Source of the DNA: Bacillota bacterium
Lineage (GTDB): Bacteria > Bacillota > Clostridia > Lachnospirales > Lachnospiraceae
Direction: 5' to 3'
Length of the DNA stretch: 64,000 bases
NCBI GenBank assembly: GCA_023393095.1
Contig: JAEWMT010000081.1
Location: 54,065 to 118,064, forward strand
Shown piece by piece: positions 25,822 to 34,420 of the stretch (the first letter of the stretch is position 1; the number at the start of each line of letters is the position of its first letter). The notes beneath the pieces were generated by a model. It searched no databases. It saw only the letters and a list, made by a program, of their open reading frames with translations, and had not been told where the DNA came from. A program made the translations under genes and the position numbers.

Positions 25822-27393
25822 TTATAATTCTAAATAACGCTTATTTCCAAAGGTTTTTAAAATTTGATATAGAACCACATCTATCACAACAGTTAGCAGA
25901 AAATAGGCCAAATAAGCCACCGTTTCTGACGAAATCAAGGAAATGAATACAAACTGAATTGCTACATATACCATAGAAGTGAATATTGTAATCATGGTAG
26001 CAGCACTTTGTTTTACCACTACAACCTCAGAAGTCCAATTCAGATTAGGTAAAAGTAGATTCAAAACAAGCCCATATAGCGCAATAAATATGGAAAGAGC
26101 AACCACAATCATTAGAAAACAAATCACTTGTATTATATTCAATTTTAAAGCGATACCAATAATAATAGTATCCAGTATTACAGGTGCTAAAATGGTTAAA
26201 TTTACTGCTACCTTTGATAGATATATCATCTTAGGGGTGATCGGCATAGCTTTGATTATCCACAAATTTTTTCCTTCCAAGGAAATAGATGCCATTGTAG
26301 TACAGCTCATCGTAATACAGAAGGAAATAATGACCGGAATGCATTTTACAATTGTATCTACTGCCTCCGAATTGCCTAATGCTTTATCCAAATCAACAAA
26401 AATTAAAGCAATTGCACCAACCGTCAGCATCAAAATACCAAAACTCGTATTTAACACATAAATAGTGGAAGAAAAGTAACGCTTCAGTTCCTTCTGGTAT
26501 AAAGCCTTTAGTGGAGATGAAGTCTTAAGCTGACCCAATTTATAATTCGTATGATAGTTTCCTGTCATCAGCAGCGTATTCATTTTCTTAAATATAGTTT
26601 TAACGATTATGGTATAAGCACAAAATGCAAGTATAGAGATTCCGATGAATAGAAGCAAGTCCGAAATACCATATCTCACAACTGCATTGGTATACATAGA
26701 TGCAAGAGGATATATGGAATATACTTGATTTGTTAAGGCCTTACTCATATCAACCAGTTCTTGTCCATTATTCTTTAATAAGAAGGAGGCTCCAACAATC
26801 AGAGTAATTAAGGCGAAAGAAAAAATGATGCTAAAAATATTGCGGTGCTTGAATTTTGATGCTATATATGCAATTAAGGTTCCCAATAATGAGGCTATGA
26901 CGATCGGAATAAACGGTATAAAAAACATTGTAATAATGCAGGTGATGTAAAACATAATATCCGGCTTTGCAAGTATCCCATAGGCTATCATCATTGGAAC
27001 AATTATAATAATAACAAACAAAAAATTAAGGATATATAAAATAATTAATCGACTAAACACAATAGATCCCGTACTGACCGGCAGAGACATAACCATGTCA
27101 TAGTCACGGAAACCGAAAATTGTCCCCTTTACTTTAAAAATCGTTGTCATCAGTATTACTAAGCAGGTAGCAGCCATCATCATAGCTGGCAGAATATCCA
27201 GACTGTCATACATTTGAAAGCCCTGACCGATCATCATATTATACATAAAAGATATTGAGCTCATGAGTAATACAAACAAAAGCACTCCGACATATAGCAG
27301 CTTCGGTTTTTTCGACCGATTCTTACCGATGGACAATATATCTCCAATCACCGCCCACAGCTGTATACTAACTAATCGTATTATTTTCTTCAT
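25822..27393 (-). CDS. ABC-2-like exporter permease
   Basis: A 523-residue polytopic membrane protein with about twelve to fourteen hydrophobic segments and no other domain. It begins MKKIIRLVSIQLWAVIGDIL and has the long cytoplasmic stretch near residues 280-310 (KTSSPLKALYQKELKRYFSS) common in large multidrug or polysaccharide ABC-2 permeases. The gene starts 1 bp after the ATPase stop codon, so they surely form one transporter. Substrate unknown. Its neighbours, an aminopeptidase-like protein and an HD hydrolase, do not reveal it. Confidence 0.82.
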   Translation of the reverse strand: MKKIIRLVSIQLWAVIGDILSIGKNRSKKPKLLYVGVLLFVLLMSSISFMYNMMIGQGFQMYDSLDILPAMMMAATCLVILMTTIFKVKGTIFGFRDYDMVMSLPVSTGSIVFSRLIILYILNFLFVIIIIVPMMIAYGILAKPDIMFYITCIITMFFIPFIPIVIASLLGTLIAYIASKFKHRNIFSIIFSFALITLIVGASFLLKNNGQELVDMSKALTNQVYSIYPLASMYTNAVVRYGISDLLLFIGISILAFCAYTIIVKTIFKKMNTLLMTGNYHTNYKLGQLKTSSPLKALYQKELKRYFSSTIYVLNTSFGILMLTVGAIALIFVDLDKALGNSEAVDTIVKCIPVIISFCITMSCTTMASISLEGKNLWIIKAMPITPKMIYLSKVAVNLTILAPVILDTIIIGIALKLNIIQVICFLMIVVALSIFIALYGLVLNLLLPNLNWTSEVVVVKQSAATMITIFTSMVYVAIQFVFISLISSETVAYLAYFLLTVVIDVVLYQILKTFGNKRYLEL

Positions 27394-27394
27394 A

Positions 27395-28108
27395 TTATTT
27401 TACCTCGATTAATTCCATAAATACATCTTCCAGACTTGAGTTACCCTTAATCTCTTCCATAGTTCCACAGGCTACCAGCCTGCCGCCCTTAATGATGGCA
27501 ATTTTGTTACATAATTTCTCTGCCACCTCAAGAACATGGGTTGAGAAGAAAATAGCACTTCCGTTCTTGCAGATATCCGTCATAATGGATTTAAGTGTAA
27601 ATGCTGCCTTCGGGTCAAGACCTACGAAAGGCTCATCCAGAACCAGCAGCTTTGGTTTATGTATTAAGGCGGAAATGATTGCCAGCTTCTGCTTCATACC
27701 ATGAGAATACGAAGAAATAGTGTCTCCGAGGTTTTTCGTAAGTTCAAATTCATCAGAGTATTTCTTAATCAATGCTTCACGCTCAGATTTACCCACCTGA
27801 TAAATATCCCCAATAAAATTAAGATAAGCTATTCCTGTCAGATGTTCATACAGATCAGGATTATCCGGGATATATGCCATTTTCTGCTTGCAGGCAACAG
27901 GATTCTTTTTGATCGAAAGCCCATCAATCAGGATTTCACCCTCATCAAAATCCAAAACCCCAACAATAGAACGTATGGTGGTTGTTTTACCTGCTCCATT
28001 ATGACCGATAAAACCATAGATATCTCCGCTTTCCACTTCTAGGTTCAAATTATCTACTGCTTTCTTATCATTTTTATAACTTTTTGTAAAATCCGTTATC
28101 TTTAACAT
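27395..28108 (-). CDS. ABC transporter ATP-binding protein
   Basis: A 237-residue ABC ATPase of the CcmA/drug-export group. Walker A reads GHNGAGKTT (about residues 36-44), the Q-loop is in MAYIPDNPDLYEHL, the signature is variant SYSHGMKQK and Walker B is LLVLDEPFVGLDP. A FSTHVLE switch His follows. The gene lies 24 bp after the M29-like aminopeptidase gene and 1 bp before its permease. Energises export; substrate not inferable. Confidence 0.92.
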   Translation of the reverse strand: MLKITDFTKSYKNDKKAVDNLNLEVESGDIYGFIGHNGAGKTTTIRSIVGVLDFDEGEILIDGLSIKKNPVACKQKMAYIPDNPDLYEHLTGIAYLNFIGDIYQVGKSEREALIKKYSDEFELTKNLGDTISSYSHGMKQKLAIISALIHKPKLLVLDEPFVGLDPKAAFTLKSIMTDICKNGSAIFFSTHVLEVAEKLCNKIAIIKGGRLVACGTMEEIKGNSSLEDVFMELIEVK

Positions 28109-28132
28109 GTTATACCTCCTTCTACTTCAATA

Positions 28133-30208
28133 TTATTTATTAAACGCTTCATTCAATATCAGCGTACCCACTAATACAAATCTTGCATCTTTAATGATTG
28201 GTATGGTTGTTCCGTCTTTTTTATATACAGTGATTTCTTTAATTTCATCATAGGGTAACGTGATATCCGTATGACAGTTGAAATATGCCTTTTCCGGCTC
28301 CGTCTTTCTTAAAATTGAGACTTCATTGTCCCTTGCAATTATTTCTTTACCATCCGGATTATATACTTTATTATCCTCGCTCATTTTATAACAGGTATCT
28401 CCGATTGCAAAATGAGGCCCTGTTTTCTCTGCAATCAATATTGGAAGGCGTGGAGCAATATCAAACTTTTTACCCATCATATAAGCTGTTGTATTCGTTC
28501 CGATGGCAAACTCGCCTAACGGCAGCAGCTCCTGGTTAAATAACAAGCTCTCCTTGATATAACTTTGATTTTTCTCCTCCTGGTTAAAATTAGAACAGTT
28601 GTACGCTACGATTCTTCCGTCTTCAAAGGTAAGTTCCAGATTCCTATATTCCAGATCATTTAAATAAATCTTTGGAATATGCAGAACTCCTTTGGTACCC
28701 TTAAGAACCGGTGTAGTAAATACCTCTCCGACCGGGATATTAACATCAGCTACACAGTTTTCGAATATCGTCTCCTTGGAAGGATCTGAAAGAGGATGTA
28801 ACTGTACTGTAATATCCGTATGATTCTGGCCAGCTCCCAATACCCTCACATAATTGCCCTGATCCAGGGCATCTATCATGTATTGCTGTATTTGTTGGTA
28901 TAATTTATAATCCAGTGTATTGATTTTTACCGTCTCCATAAAGATATCCTTAAAATCCTTACCTATCTCAGGTACCGGATAAGCGATAATCGTAAAAGAG
29001 GTCTCTTCCAGTTTCATTATTTTAAGTTTAATCAGATTATCCTCTCTGTAATAATCTACATATAGTTTTTGCTGACGTTTATCAAGCTTCACCGACTGCG
29101 GCTTATCTACCGGAGCAAATAGCTCTTCTCCGAACACCTCAATTACTGCCGGCCCGGCGTAAAGCTCTGCAATCTGTTGATGTTTTTCCAACGCATGCGT
29201 TACACATTCAAGCTTTCTTTCTTTTAGCGCTTTATCTAAGAAAATCCCGATATCATATCGGTGGTCATAATCAAACTGTCTGTTCGGACTCGTTGCGTGA
29301 TATCCAATTTTCAGATGTTGCCTCTTATTTATGGCAGAACAGTTTGCCCTGTAGATTACCGGTTCCAAGCCCATTTTTCTAAAGTTTTGGATAGCATAAT
29401 AAACCATTCTCTCAAAACCTAGTTGATATCTAATATTTACAATTCCTTTTTTGCTAATATCCAAACGACTTGCTAGAAAACCGATCCGATAACCTTCCGT
29501 ATAAGTATCAGCCATCGATTTTAACTGTTCCTCCGTCATAGTATTAAGAAACTGAGCCGTTTTGATTTCATTTTCTGTGATATACTCGCCAAAGCGATAT
29601 AGATACCGGACATCAGATAAATCCGATTCCAAGATAATATCTCTTGCAAAGGATAAGTTAGTATCAATTAATTCCCTTATGTATGCTTCCATAAGAACAT
29701 CACAGTAATCAAACATGAAATCATAGATTGCACGTTTGACAGCCTTATAAGTATATTCATCCTCTTCTTCAAAGTAATTATAGATTTCTATGAATAGCTC
29801 CAGATATATTGTAAGTTCATACAGCCTGCCTTCATAAGCATAAATGATAATATTGCGCAGCTCCGCTGATAAAAAGGATAGAAGCTTTCCATATTTATTT
29901 CCGAACTGTGTGCAGGCATAGGAAGGATTCGCATAGCTGGTTTGATAATGTTCACCTGTAATGTCCTCATAGATAGAGCTGTTCCATTCCTGAAGCTCTT
30001 TCAAAGATAACCCTTCCAGTCCATCCTCCTCTATCATTTTAACCAAGTTCCGAATTAGCCTTATAAACTCTGCAGTCTTCTGAAAATACGGAACGAAACG
30101 TTCCCCTACTGTGTTTTCCTTTCGTATATCGGCTATACGCTCCATTGCGAGCTCATATCTTTCCCTGACTGTATCATTTTCTTCTCTGAATAAAATCTGA
30201 TATTCCAT
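28133..30208 (-). CDS. M29-like aminopeptidase with long N-terminal extension
   Basis: A 691-residue protein. The C-terminal part (about residues 300-691) fits the thermophilic M29 metallo-aminopeptidase family: IPVGEVFTTP with Glu495, LGEFAIGTNT with Glu566, EKTGPHFAIGDT with Glu594 and His599, and CHTDITLP with His646 and Asp648 are the expected metal and catalytic positions. Standard M29 enzymes have about 410 residues, so the first ~280 residues are an added, strongly acidic, helical domain without recognisable motifs. No signal peptide, hence cytosolic peptide breakdown. It follows the HD protein by 34 bp and precedes the ABC exporter by 24 bp. Family call good, substrate unknown. Confidence 0.8.
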   Translation of the reverse strand: MEYQILFREENDTVRERYELAMERIADIRKENTVGERFVPYFQKTAEFIRLIRNLVKMIEEDGLEGLSLKELQEWNSSIYEDITGEHYQTSYANPSYACTQFGNKYGKLLSFLSAELRNIIIYAYEGRLYELTIYLELFIEIYNYFEEEDEYTYKAVKRAIYDFMFDYCDVLMEAYIRELIDTNLSFARDIILESDLSDVRYLYRFGEYITENEIKTAQFLNTMTEEQLKSMADTYTEGYRIGFLASRLDISKKGIVNIRYQLGFERMVYYAIQNFRKMGLEPVIYRANCSAINKRQHLKIGYHATSPNRQFDYDHRYDIGIFLDKALKERKLECVTHALEKHQQIAELYAGPAVIEVFGEELFAPVDKPQSVKLDKRQQKLYVDYYREDNLIKLKIMKLEETSFTIIAYPVPEIGKDFKDIFMETVKINTLDYKLYQQIQQYMIDALDQGNYVRVLGAGQNHTDITVQLHPLSDPSKETIFENCVADVNIPVGEVFTTPVLKGTKGVLHIPKIYLNDLEYRNLELTFEDGRIVAYNCSNFNQEEKNQSYIKESLLFNQELLPLGEFAIGTNTTAYMMGKKFDIAPRLPILIAEKTGPHFAIGDTCYKMSEDNKVYNPDGKEIIARDNEVSILRKTEPEKAYFNCHTDITLPYDEIKEITVYKKDGTTIPIIKDARFVLVGTLILNEAFNK

Positions 30209-30242
30209 ATGATAGCATGCCTTTCTTATCTGTAATTATCCT

Positions 30243-30830
30243 TTATTCATCAGCCAGATTACCCTTTTCTACCTGCTGCCTCATTAAGTTATACTGGTAA
30301 TCCCAAAGTGACTCAGAGCCAAGATGGGTTACTTCATTACGTTTCATAACCTGGGAGAACGTTACTCCATGCTCTTTCCAGGAATCCCCTCCATTGGAGG
30401 CATTTAATAGAAATGGCTGCAAACGATCTAATGTAGCTGCAAACTTGGCCTCCGGTGTGTTTCCCTGTTCAAATTCATCCCATAAGGAACGTATCATGAG
30501 TGCCTGATCCTCCGGTAGCAGATGAAAAATTCGATCTGCAGCAGCTAGCTCTCTCTCCTGCTTTGATACATTCCCCTGTTCATCATATGCATAAGTATCT
30601 CCTGCGTCAATTTCAACAATATCATGTATAAGTACCATGGTCATTGTTTTTAACACATCGATCTTCTCGTTGGAATATTCACTAAGTAAAGCACACATAA
30701 GGGCAAGATGCCAAGAATGGTCTGCATCATCCTCCTTGCGGCTTTTGTCAGTAAGATAAGTCTGGCGTATGATGCTTTTCAACTTATCTACCTCTAAAAT
30801 AAAATTAATCTGTTGCTCTAATCGTGTCAT
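30243..30830 (-). CDS. HD-domain hydrolase (YfbR/HDDC2-like)
   Basis: A 195-residue protein. ATG at 30830 is chosen because a GGAGGT site lies 5 nt upstream; the frame stays open a little further. The HD-type metal residues are visible in DHSWHLALM, MVLIHDIVEIDAGD and AATLDRLQP. This order resembles YfbR/HDDC2 5'-deoxynucleotidases, which clean up nucleoside monophosphates. An inverted repeat GCTGCT/AGCAGC occurs in the leader just before the ribosome site. Probably the first gene of a unit with the aminopeptidase and ABC exporter. Confidence 0.82.
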   Translation of the reverse strand: MTRLEQQINFILEVDKLKSIIRQTYLTDKSRKEDDADHSWHLALMCALLSEYSNEKIDVLKTMTMVLIHDIVEIDAGDTYAYDEQGNVSKQERELAAADRIFHLLPEDQALMIRSLWDEFEQGNTPEAKFAATLDRLQPFLLNASNGGDSWKEHGVTFSQVMKRNEVTHLGSESLWDYQYNLMRQQVEKGNLADE

Positions 30831-30910
30831 AATTACCTCCATTCTGCTGCTGTTTCGTAGCAGCTCAAAACCTCGAAAGAACAAGGAATGAGCACCACAT
30901 ATATACCTAC

Positions 30911-31234
30911 CTATACACCAATCAGATATATGATCAGTAAAAACACTGTCATAAATCCATTTAAAATAATTCCTACAATTGGAAAGGCATAGAATATATC
31001 TTTCTTTTTAAAGGATTTATAAGACATAAAGAAGCCAGTAATTGCGAGAATAAACAGAAAAATCCCGATTAATCCAAGAATACTGTCTCCCTTCCCCTCT
31101 GCCAGTCCAGAAATTAGGCAAATTACAAGGAAGCCCAGTACATCAAGTACACCAATCACTACTGAGGCAATTCCCATTTTTGTTTGTCTTCTTCCGGAAA
31201 AATGTATCATTTTATTTTTACGTTTAAACAACAT
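30911..31234 (-). CDS. Small membrane protein (DUF6142-like), unknown function
   Basis: A 107-residue protein with three predicted membrane helices (about residues 22-46, 54-72 and 80-105) after a basic, conserved-looking start MLFKRKNKMIHFSGRRQTKMG. The ATG at 31234 is preferred because a GGAGAT site lies 6 nt upstream; an ATG 12 bp earlier lacks one. From memory it resembles small Lachnospiraceae proteins that share the HFS-RRQTKMG start. It is 80 bp upstream of the HD gene on the same strand. No role can be given. Confidence 0.75.
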   Translation of the reverse strand: MLFKRKNKMIHFSGRRQTKMGIASVVIGVLDVLGFLVICLISGLAEGKGDSILGLIGIFLFILAITGFFMSYKSFKKKDIFYAFPIVGIILNGFMTVFLLIIYLIGV

Positions 31235-31386
31235 AAATATCTCCATTCCGCTGCCGGCTATGGCATATGCTATATTTTATAATTTGTGACAGCTCAGCTT
31301 TCCTGCTTAGCAGTAATAGCATAGACTGAACTATGTCTATCCTTTACATAAGGGTTATCTTATATTTTTCGATAGCCCTCTCTTAT

Positions 31387-31866
31387 TTAGCTTTTTGAAG
31401 AAAACAAACGTCTGAGCAGATGAAAGACCAGATAAATTATATATCCGATAATCCCACCGGCTGTATTCATCATAATATCATCCACATCAAAGATGCCCAC
31501 TTTAAGATATAGCTGAAGTAATTCTACACATAAACTAAACAATAGGCATAAAAAAGTTGTATAAATAAATTTACGATATTTTTTATCAATTAAGGGAAGT
31601 AGAAATCCAAATGGAGTAAATGCCAATACATTACCTAAAATATTAACCAGGAAGGCTTCAAATCCCAACTGTCTGCGGTAAGTGATAAAACGCCTAATTT
31701 CCTTAAAAAACTCTAGATTGTAGTGATAATCCTTCATTATATTTTCTCTTCCATAATGTTCACTAAAGAATAAAAAATAAGACAATAATATAATATATAA
31801 ATAAAACAAAAGCCACCCAGCTCTTGCTAACCTTCTTTTATTCTGTTCCTTCACTTTTTTCTCCAT
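31387..31866 (-). CDS. VanZ-like family membrane protein
   Basis: A 159-residue protein with four hydrophobic segments and the VanZ pattern: an N-terminal helix (AGWLLFYLYIILLSYFLFF), then NILGNVLAFTPFGFLLPL, a helix with SLCVELLQLYLKVGIFDVDDIMMNTAGGIIGY, and a basic end. The N-L-L-F-x-P-F-G and E-x-x-Q-x-x-x-x-x-R/G-x-x-D-x-x-D-x-x-x-N-x-x-G positions are the family marks. VanZ proteins modestly raise teicoplanin resistance in enterococci; most homologues are uncharacterised. A stand-alone gene; a possible promoter TTTACT-N17-TATAAT lies at 32011-32039 on the minus strand. Confidence 0.85.
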   Translation of the reverse strand: MEKKVKEQNKRRLARAGWLLFYLYIILLSYFLFFSEHYGRENIMKDYHYNLEFFKEIRRFITYRRQLGFEAFLVNILGNVLAFTPFGFLLPLIDKKYRKFIYTTFLCLLFSLCVELLQLYLKVGIFDVDDIMMNTAGGIIGYIIYLVFHLLRRLFSSKS

Positions 31867-32541
31867 GCTCTTTTTCTAATATGCTAACCCTAACATTACA
31901 AAGTATTCACATAAACGGAACCGCCGCACTAAGACCTGTATGAATTTTATGAGAATGAGTATCTTACCTAGCAGAATCATAGTGTATGACCGTTCCTTGA
32001 TATGAATTCTATTATAAATCAAATCCAAATCCTAGTAAAGCATAATTAAAGTAAACTTATGGCGACAAAATTAACTGACAAATTCAGCTGAATAATTTAA
32101 CGATACCTATTCCTAATTTACCCTCTTTTATACTCTTATCAGAGATATTTAATACAAAATTGTTGTCTTTAAAATGATATTTGTCTAGATAAATATTAGT
32201 ACAGTTGAAAAAAATCAGAGATTTACATAAAATATATCAAATATACTATTTTCGTACTACTGCTTTCCCTAATATCATTTCTTATCCTATTAAAAATAGA
32301 TTTTATGGATATTATAAAACTATACTACATTATATTTCAGTAATAACCAGTTTACAATAATTAACAAAGCGGATTATGTGCTGATATGAATTATTATTTG
32401 TATTATTTGGGAAATGTATATTATGGGTTATGTGTTACAAGTCATCATTTTACATAGATCTCACTTAAGACACACAATCCATATCTTAAAGTTTTTATGT
32501 TATATTTTGACTTCAACCCTATTAGAAAGGTAAGATAGTAT
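31867..32541. other. 675-bp AT-rich intergenic region between divergent genes
   Basis: No open frame of note, no strong hairpin and no tRNA were found. A candidate minus-strand promoter for the VanZ-like gene (TTTACT at 32034-32039, 17-nt spacer, TATAAT at 32011-32016) lies 145 nt upstream of it. The hydrogenase start at 32542 has a GAAAGGTAAG ribosome site. Length allows for regulators of the hydrogenase gene. Confidence 0.5.
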
Positions 32542-33816
32542 ATGAAAACATTCGAGGAATTATATTATGAGGTTCTGGTAAGAACGTTAAAAGAGAAAGA
32601 TACCAGCTTTCTGGAAAAGCTGGAACTTTATGATACACATCACTTGGACTGTCTACTCAATCCCCAAAAGCATCCGCTTGTCTGGCATACCAAAGACTGC
32701 GACTGCGAAGATCCTAATTGTATCAAGGTATGTCCTTTTCATGCAATACATCCAGGCGAATCAGGGAAAATTATGATTGATGAAGAACAATGTGCCGGTT
32801 GCTCCATCTGCATACAGGAATGCCGTGCCAAAAATCTTACCAGTAGTAAGGATATAATTGCTGCTCTTCAGGCAATCCGTTCGCATAAAGATCTGGTATA
32901 TGCATTAATTGCTCCTGCATATTTAGGTCAGTTCAGTAAGGAGGTTACTCCCGGCAAACTTAGGAATGCTCTTAAGAAAATCGGCTTTGACGGCATGATA
33001 GAAGTAGCATTGTTTGCGGATATTTTAACATTAAAAGAAGCCTTAGAATTTGATAAGAATATACTGTCCGAAAAGGATTATCAGTTAACCAGCTGCTGTT
33101 GCCCTATGTGGATTGCAATGATTCGTAAAATATATAAAGATCTGGTGCCGCATGTGCCCCCCGCAGTCTCACCAATGATCGCCAGCGGTCGCGCCATTAA
33201 AGCTCTTCATCCAAATGCTCTAACCATCTTTATCGGTCCCTGCCTTGCGAAAAAAGCAGAAGCAAAGGAGAAGGACATTGCTGATGCAGTCGACTATGTA
33301 TTAACTTTTCAGGAAGTTCAGGATATCTTCAATGTAATGGAAATAGATCCTGCCAAAATGGAAGAGAGTGAGAAGGATCACTCTTCCCGTTCCGGCAGAA
33401 TCTATGCGCATACCGGAGGGGTCAGCGAAGCGGTCACCGATACCTTAAAAAGGCTAAATCCCAACCGAAAAATATCTATTAAGACCCAGAAAGCAGATGG
33501 CGTTCCAGCCTGCAAGGCTATGATTAATGATCTAGTGTCCGGTAATACAACTGCCAATTTTTTCGAAGGAATGGGTTGTGTCGGAGGTTGTGTCGGAGGA
33601 CCAAGAGTTCTTATTCCTCATGAAATCGGAAGAGAGCATGTGGAGGAATACGGAAATGCTGCTCCGTTTCAGACTCCGATTGATAACCCTTATGTAATCG
33701 AATTACTCCACCGCCTTGGCTTAGAAACTGTGGAAAATCTTGTTGAAAAGAGCGATATATTCACCCGAGATTTCAATGATGCTTCCCATACCAGCATCCG
33801 AATATCAGGTAAATAA
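32542..33816 (+). CDS. [FeFe]-hydrogenase-like protein, likely group B
   Basis: A 424-residue monomeric iron-only hydrogenase. Residues 53-94 carry two [4Fe-4S] sites: C53, C55, C60, C64 in an unusual spacing, then the standard C84-x2-C87-x2-C90-x3-C94. The H-cluster motifs are TSCCCPMW (183-190), IGPCLAKKAE (231-240) and EGMGCVGGCVGGP (342-354). The three-cysteine L1 and the GP ending of L3 differ from canonical group A TSCCP and MACxxGC forms and fit what I know of group B enzymes. There is no N-terminal extension with extra clusters. Probably cytosolic and ferredoxin-linked. HydEFG maturases are not in the window. Catalytic direction unknown. Confidence 0.87.
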   Translation: MKTFEELYYEVLVRTLKEKDTSFLEKLELYDTHHLDCLLNPQKHPLVWHTKDCDCEDPNCIKVCPFHAIHPGESGKIMIDEEQCAGCSICIQECRAKNLTSSKDIIAALQAIRSHKDLVYALIAPAYLGQFSKEVTPGKLRNALKKIGFDGMIEVALFADILTLKEALEFDKNILSEKDYQLTSCCCPMWIAMIRKIYKDLVPHVPPAVSPMIASGRAIKALHPNALTIFIGPCLAKKAEAKEKDIADAVDYVLTFQEVQDIFNVMEIDPAKMEESEKDHSSRSGRIYAHTGGVSEAVTDTLKRLNPNRKISIKTQKADGVPACKAMINDLVSGNTTANFFEGMGCVGGCVGGPRVLIPHEIGREHVEEYGNAAPFQTPIDNPYVIELLHRLGLETVENLVEKSDIFTRDFNDASHTSIRISGK

Positions 33817-33832
33817 AAGCCAAAAAATGATT

Positions 33833-33933
33833 AGAGGCTGTCGCAAAATAGTATCCATTGATATAAGTTATTCCCTATAATCCCCGTAATGCAGGGACTT
33901 ATATCATATGTATCTATAAATACGACAGCCTCT
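33833..33933. repeat. Hairpin repeat, family 2, copy B
   Basis: Ends AGAGGCTGTCG (33833-33843) and CGACAGCCTCT (33923-33933) are perfect inverted repeats; inside, TGATATAAGT / ACTTATATCA (33859-33868, 33897-33906) and CCCT/AGGG extend the hairpin. Lies between the convergent hydrogenase and hemerythrin genes and may terminate both. Shares its ends with 23901-24002. Confidence 0.75.
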
Positions 33934-33952
33934 TAAAATTCAATAAATTATT

Positions 33953-34342
33953 TTATTGTCCGATCAGTTTATCACTCTTTAGAATATGCTCAACAAGCCA
34001 GTCATTTAAGAAGTTTAAAATCTCAACGATTGCATCCTTCTGGTTTGCATCCAGATTAGCTAGATCATAATCAGAGATCTTCTGTATGAACTCTTCATGC
34101 ATTGCTTTTTGAGATAACAATTTTCTGTAGTTAATACTCATCATATATTCTTCTTCATGCTGAAAATGAGTCGCTGCATATTCTTTCAGCTCATTCAGGA
34201 TTTCTACGATATAATCATACTTATCTGGAATAAAATCATCCATCAGAGTTTCATAAGCTTTATTTGCTATTTCAAATAGCTTTGCATGTTCCAAGTCAAT
34301 GCTTTCAATTCCAGTTCGGAATTCATCTTTAAATTCGTACAT
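33953..34342 (-). CDS. Bacteriohemerythrin
   Basis: A 129-residue four-helix protein binding a di-iron centre that carries O2. The ligand pattern is visible: His in IDLEHAKLFE, HFQHEEEYM, the pair MHEEFI, and HILKSDKL with the final Asp, matching H-HxxxE-HxxxH-HxxxxD. The start has an AAGGAGG site. In an obligate anaerobe the role is probably oxygen sensing or scavenging that protects oxygen-sensitive enzymes such as the convergent hydrogenase-like protein. It is a stand-alone gene. Confidence 0.95.
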   Translation of the reverse strand: MYEFKDEFRTGIESIDLEHAKLFEIANKAYETLMDDFIPDKYDYIVEILNELKEYAATHFQHEEEYMMSINYRKLLSQKAMHEEFIQKISDYDLANLDANQKDAIVEILNFLNDWLVEHILKSDKLIGQ

Positions 34343-34420
34343 CCATGCCTCCTTAATGCTATTCTTTTATAATTCTTGTATTCTAGCAAGTTGTTATCTA
34401 TTTGTACTATGGATATATGT

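Noticed and set aside
30840..31260. GCTGC-rich hairpin before ribosome sites as a fourth repeat family (also near 37010)
   Set aside because: Stems of only 5-6 bp with differing loops; similarity is too short to separate from chance.
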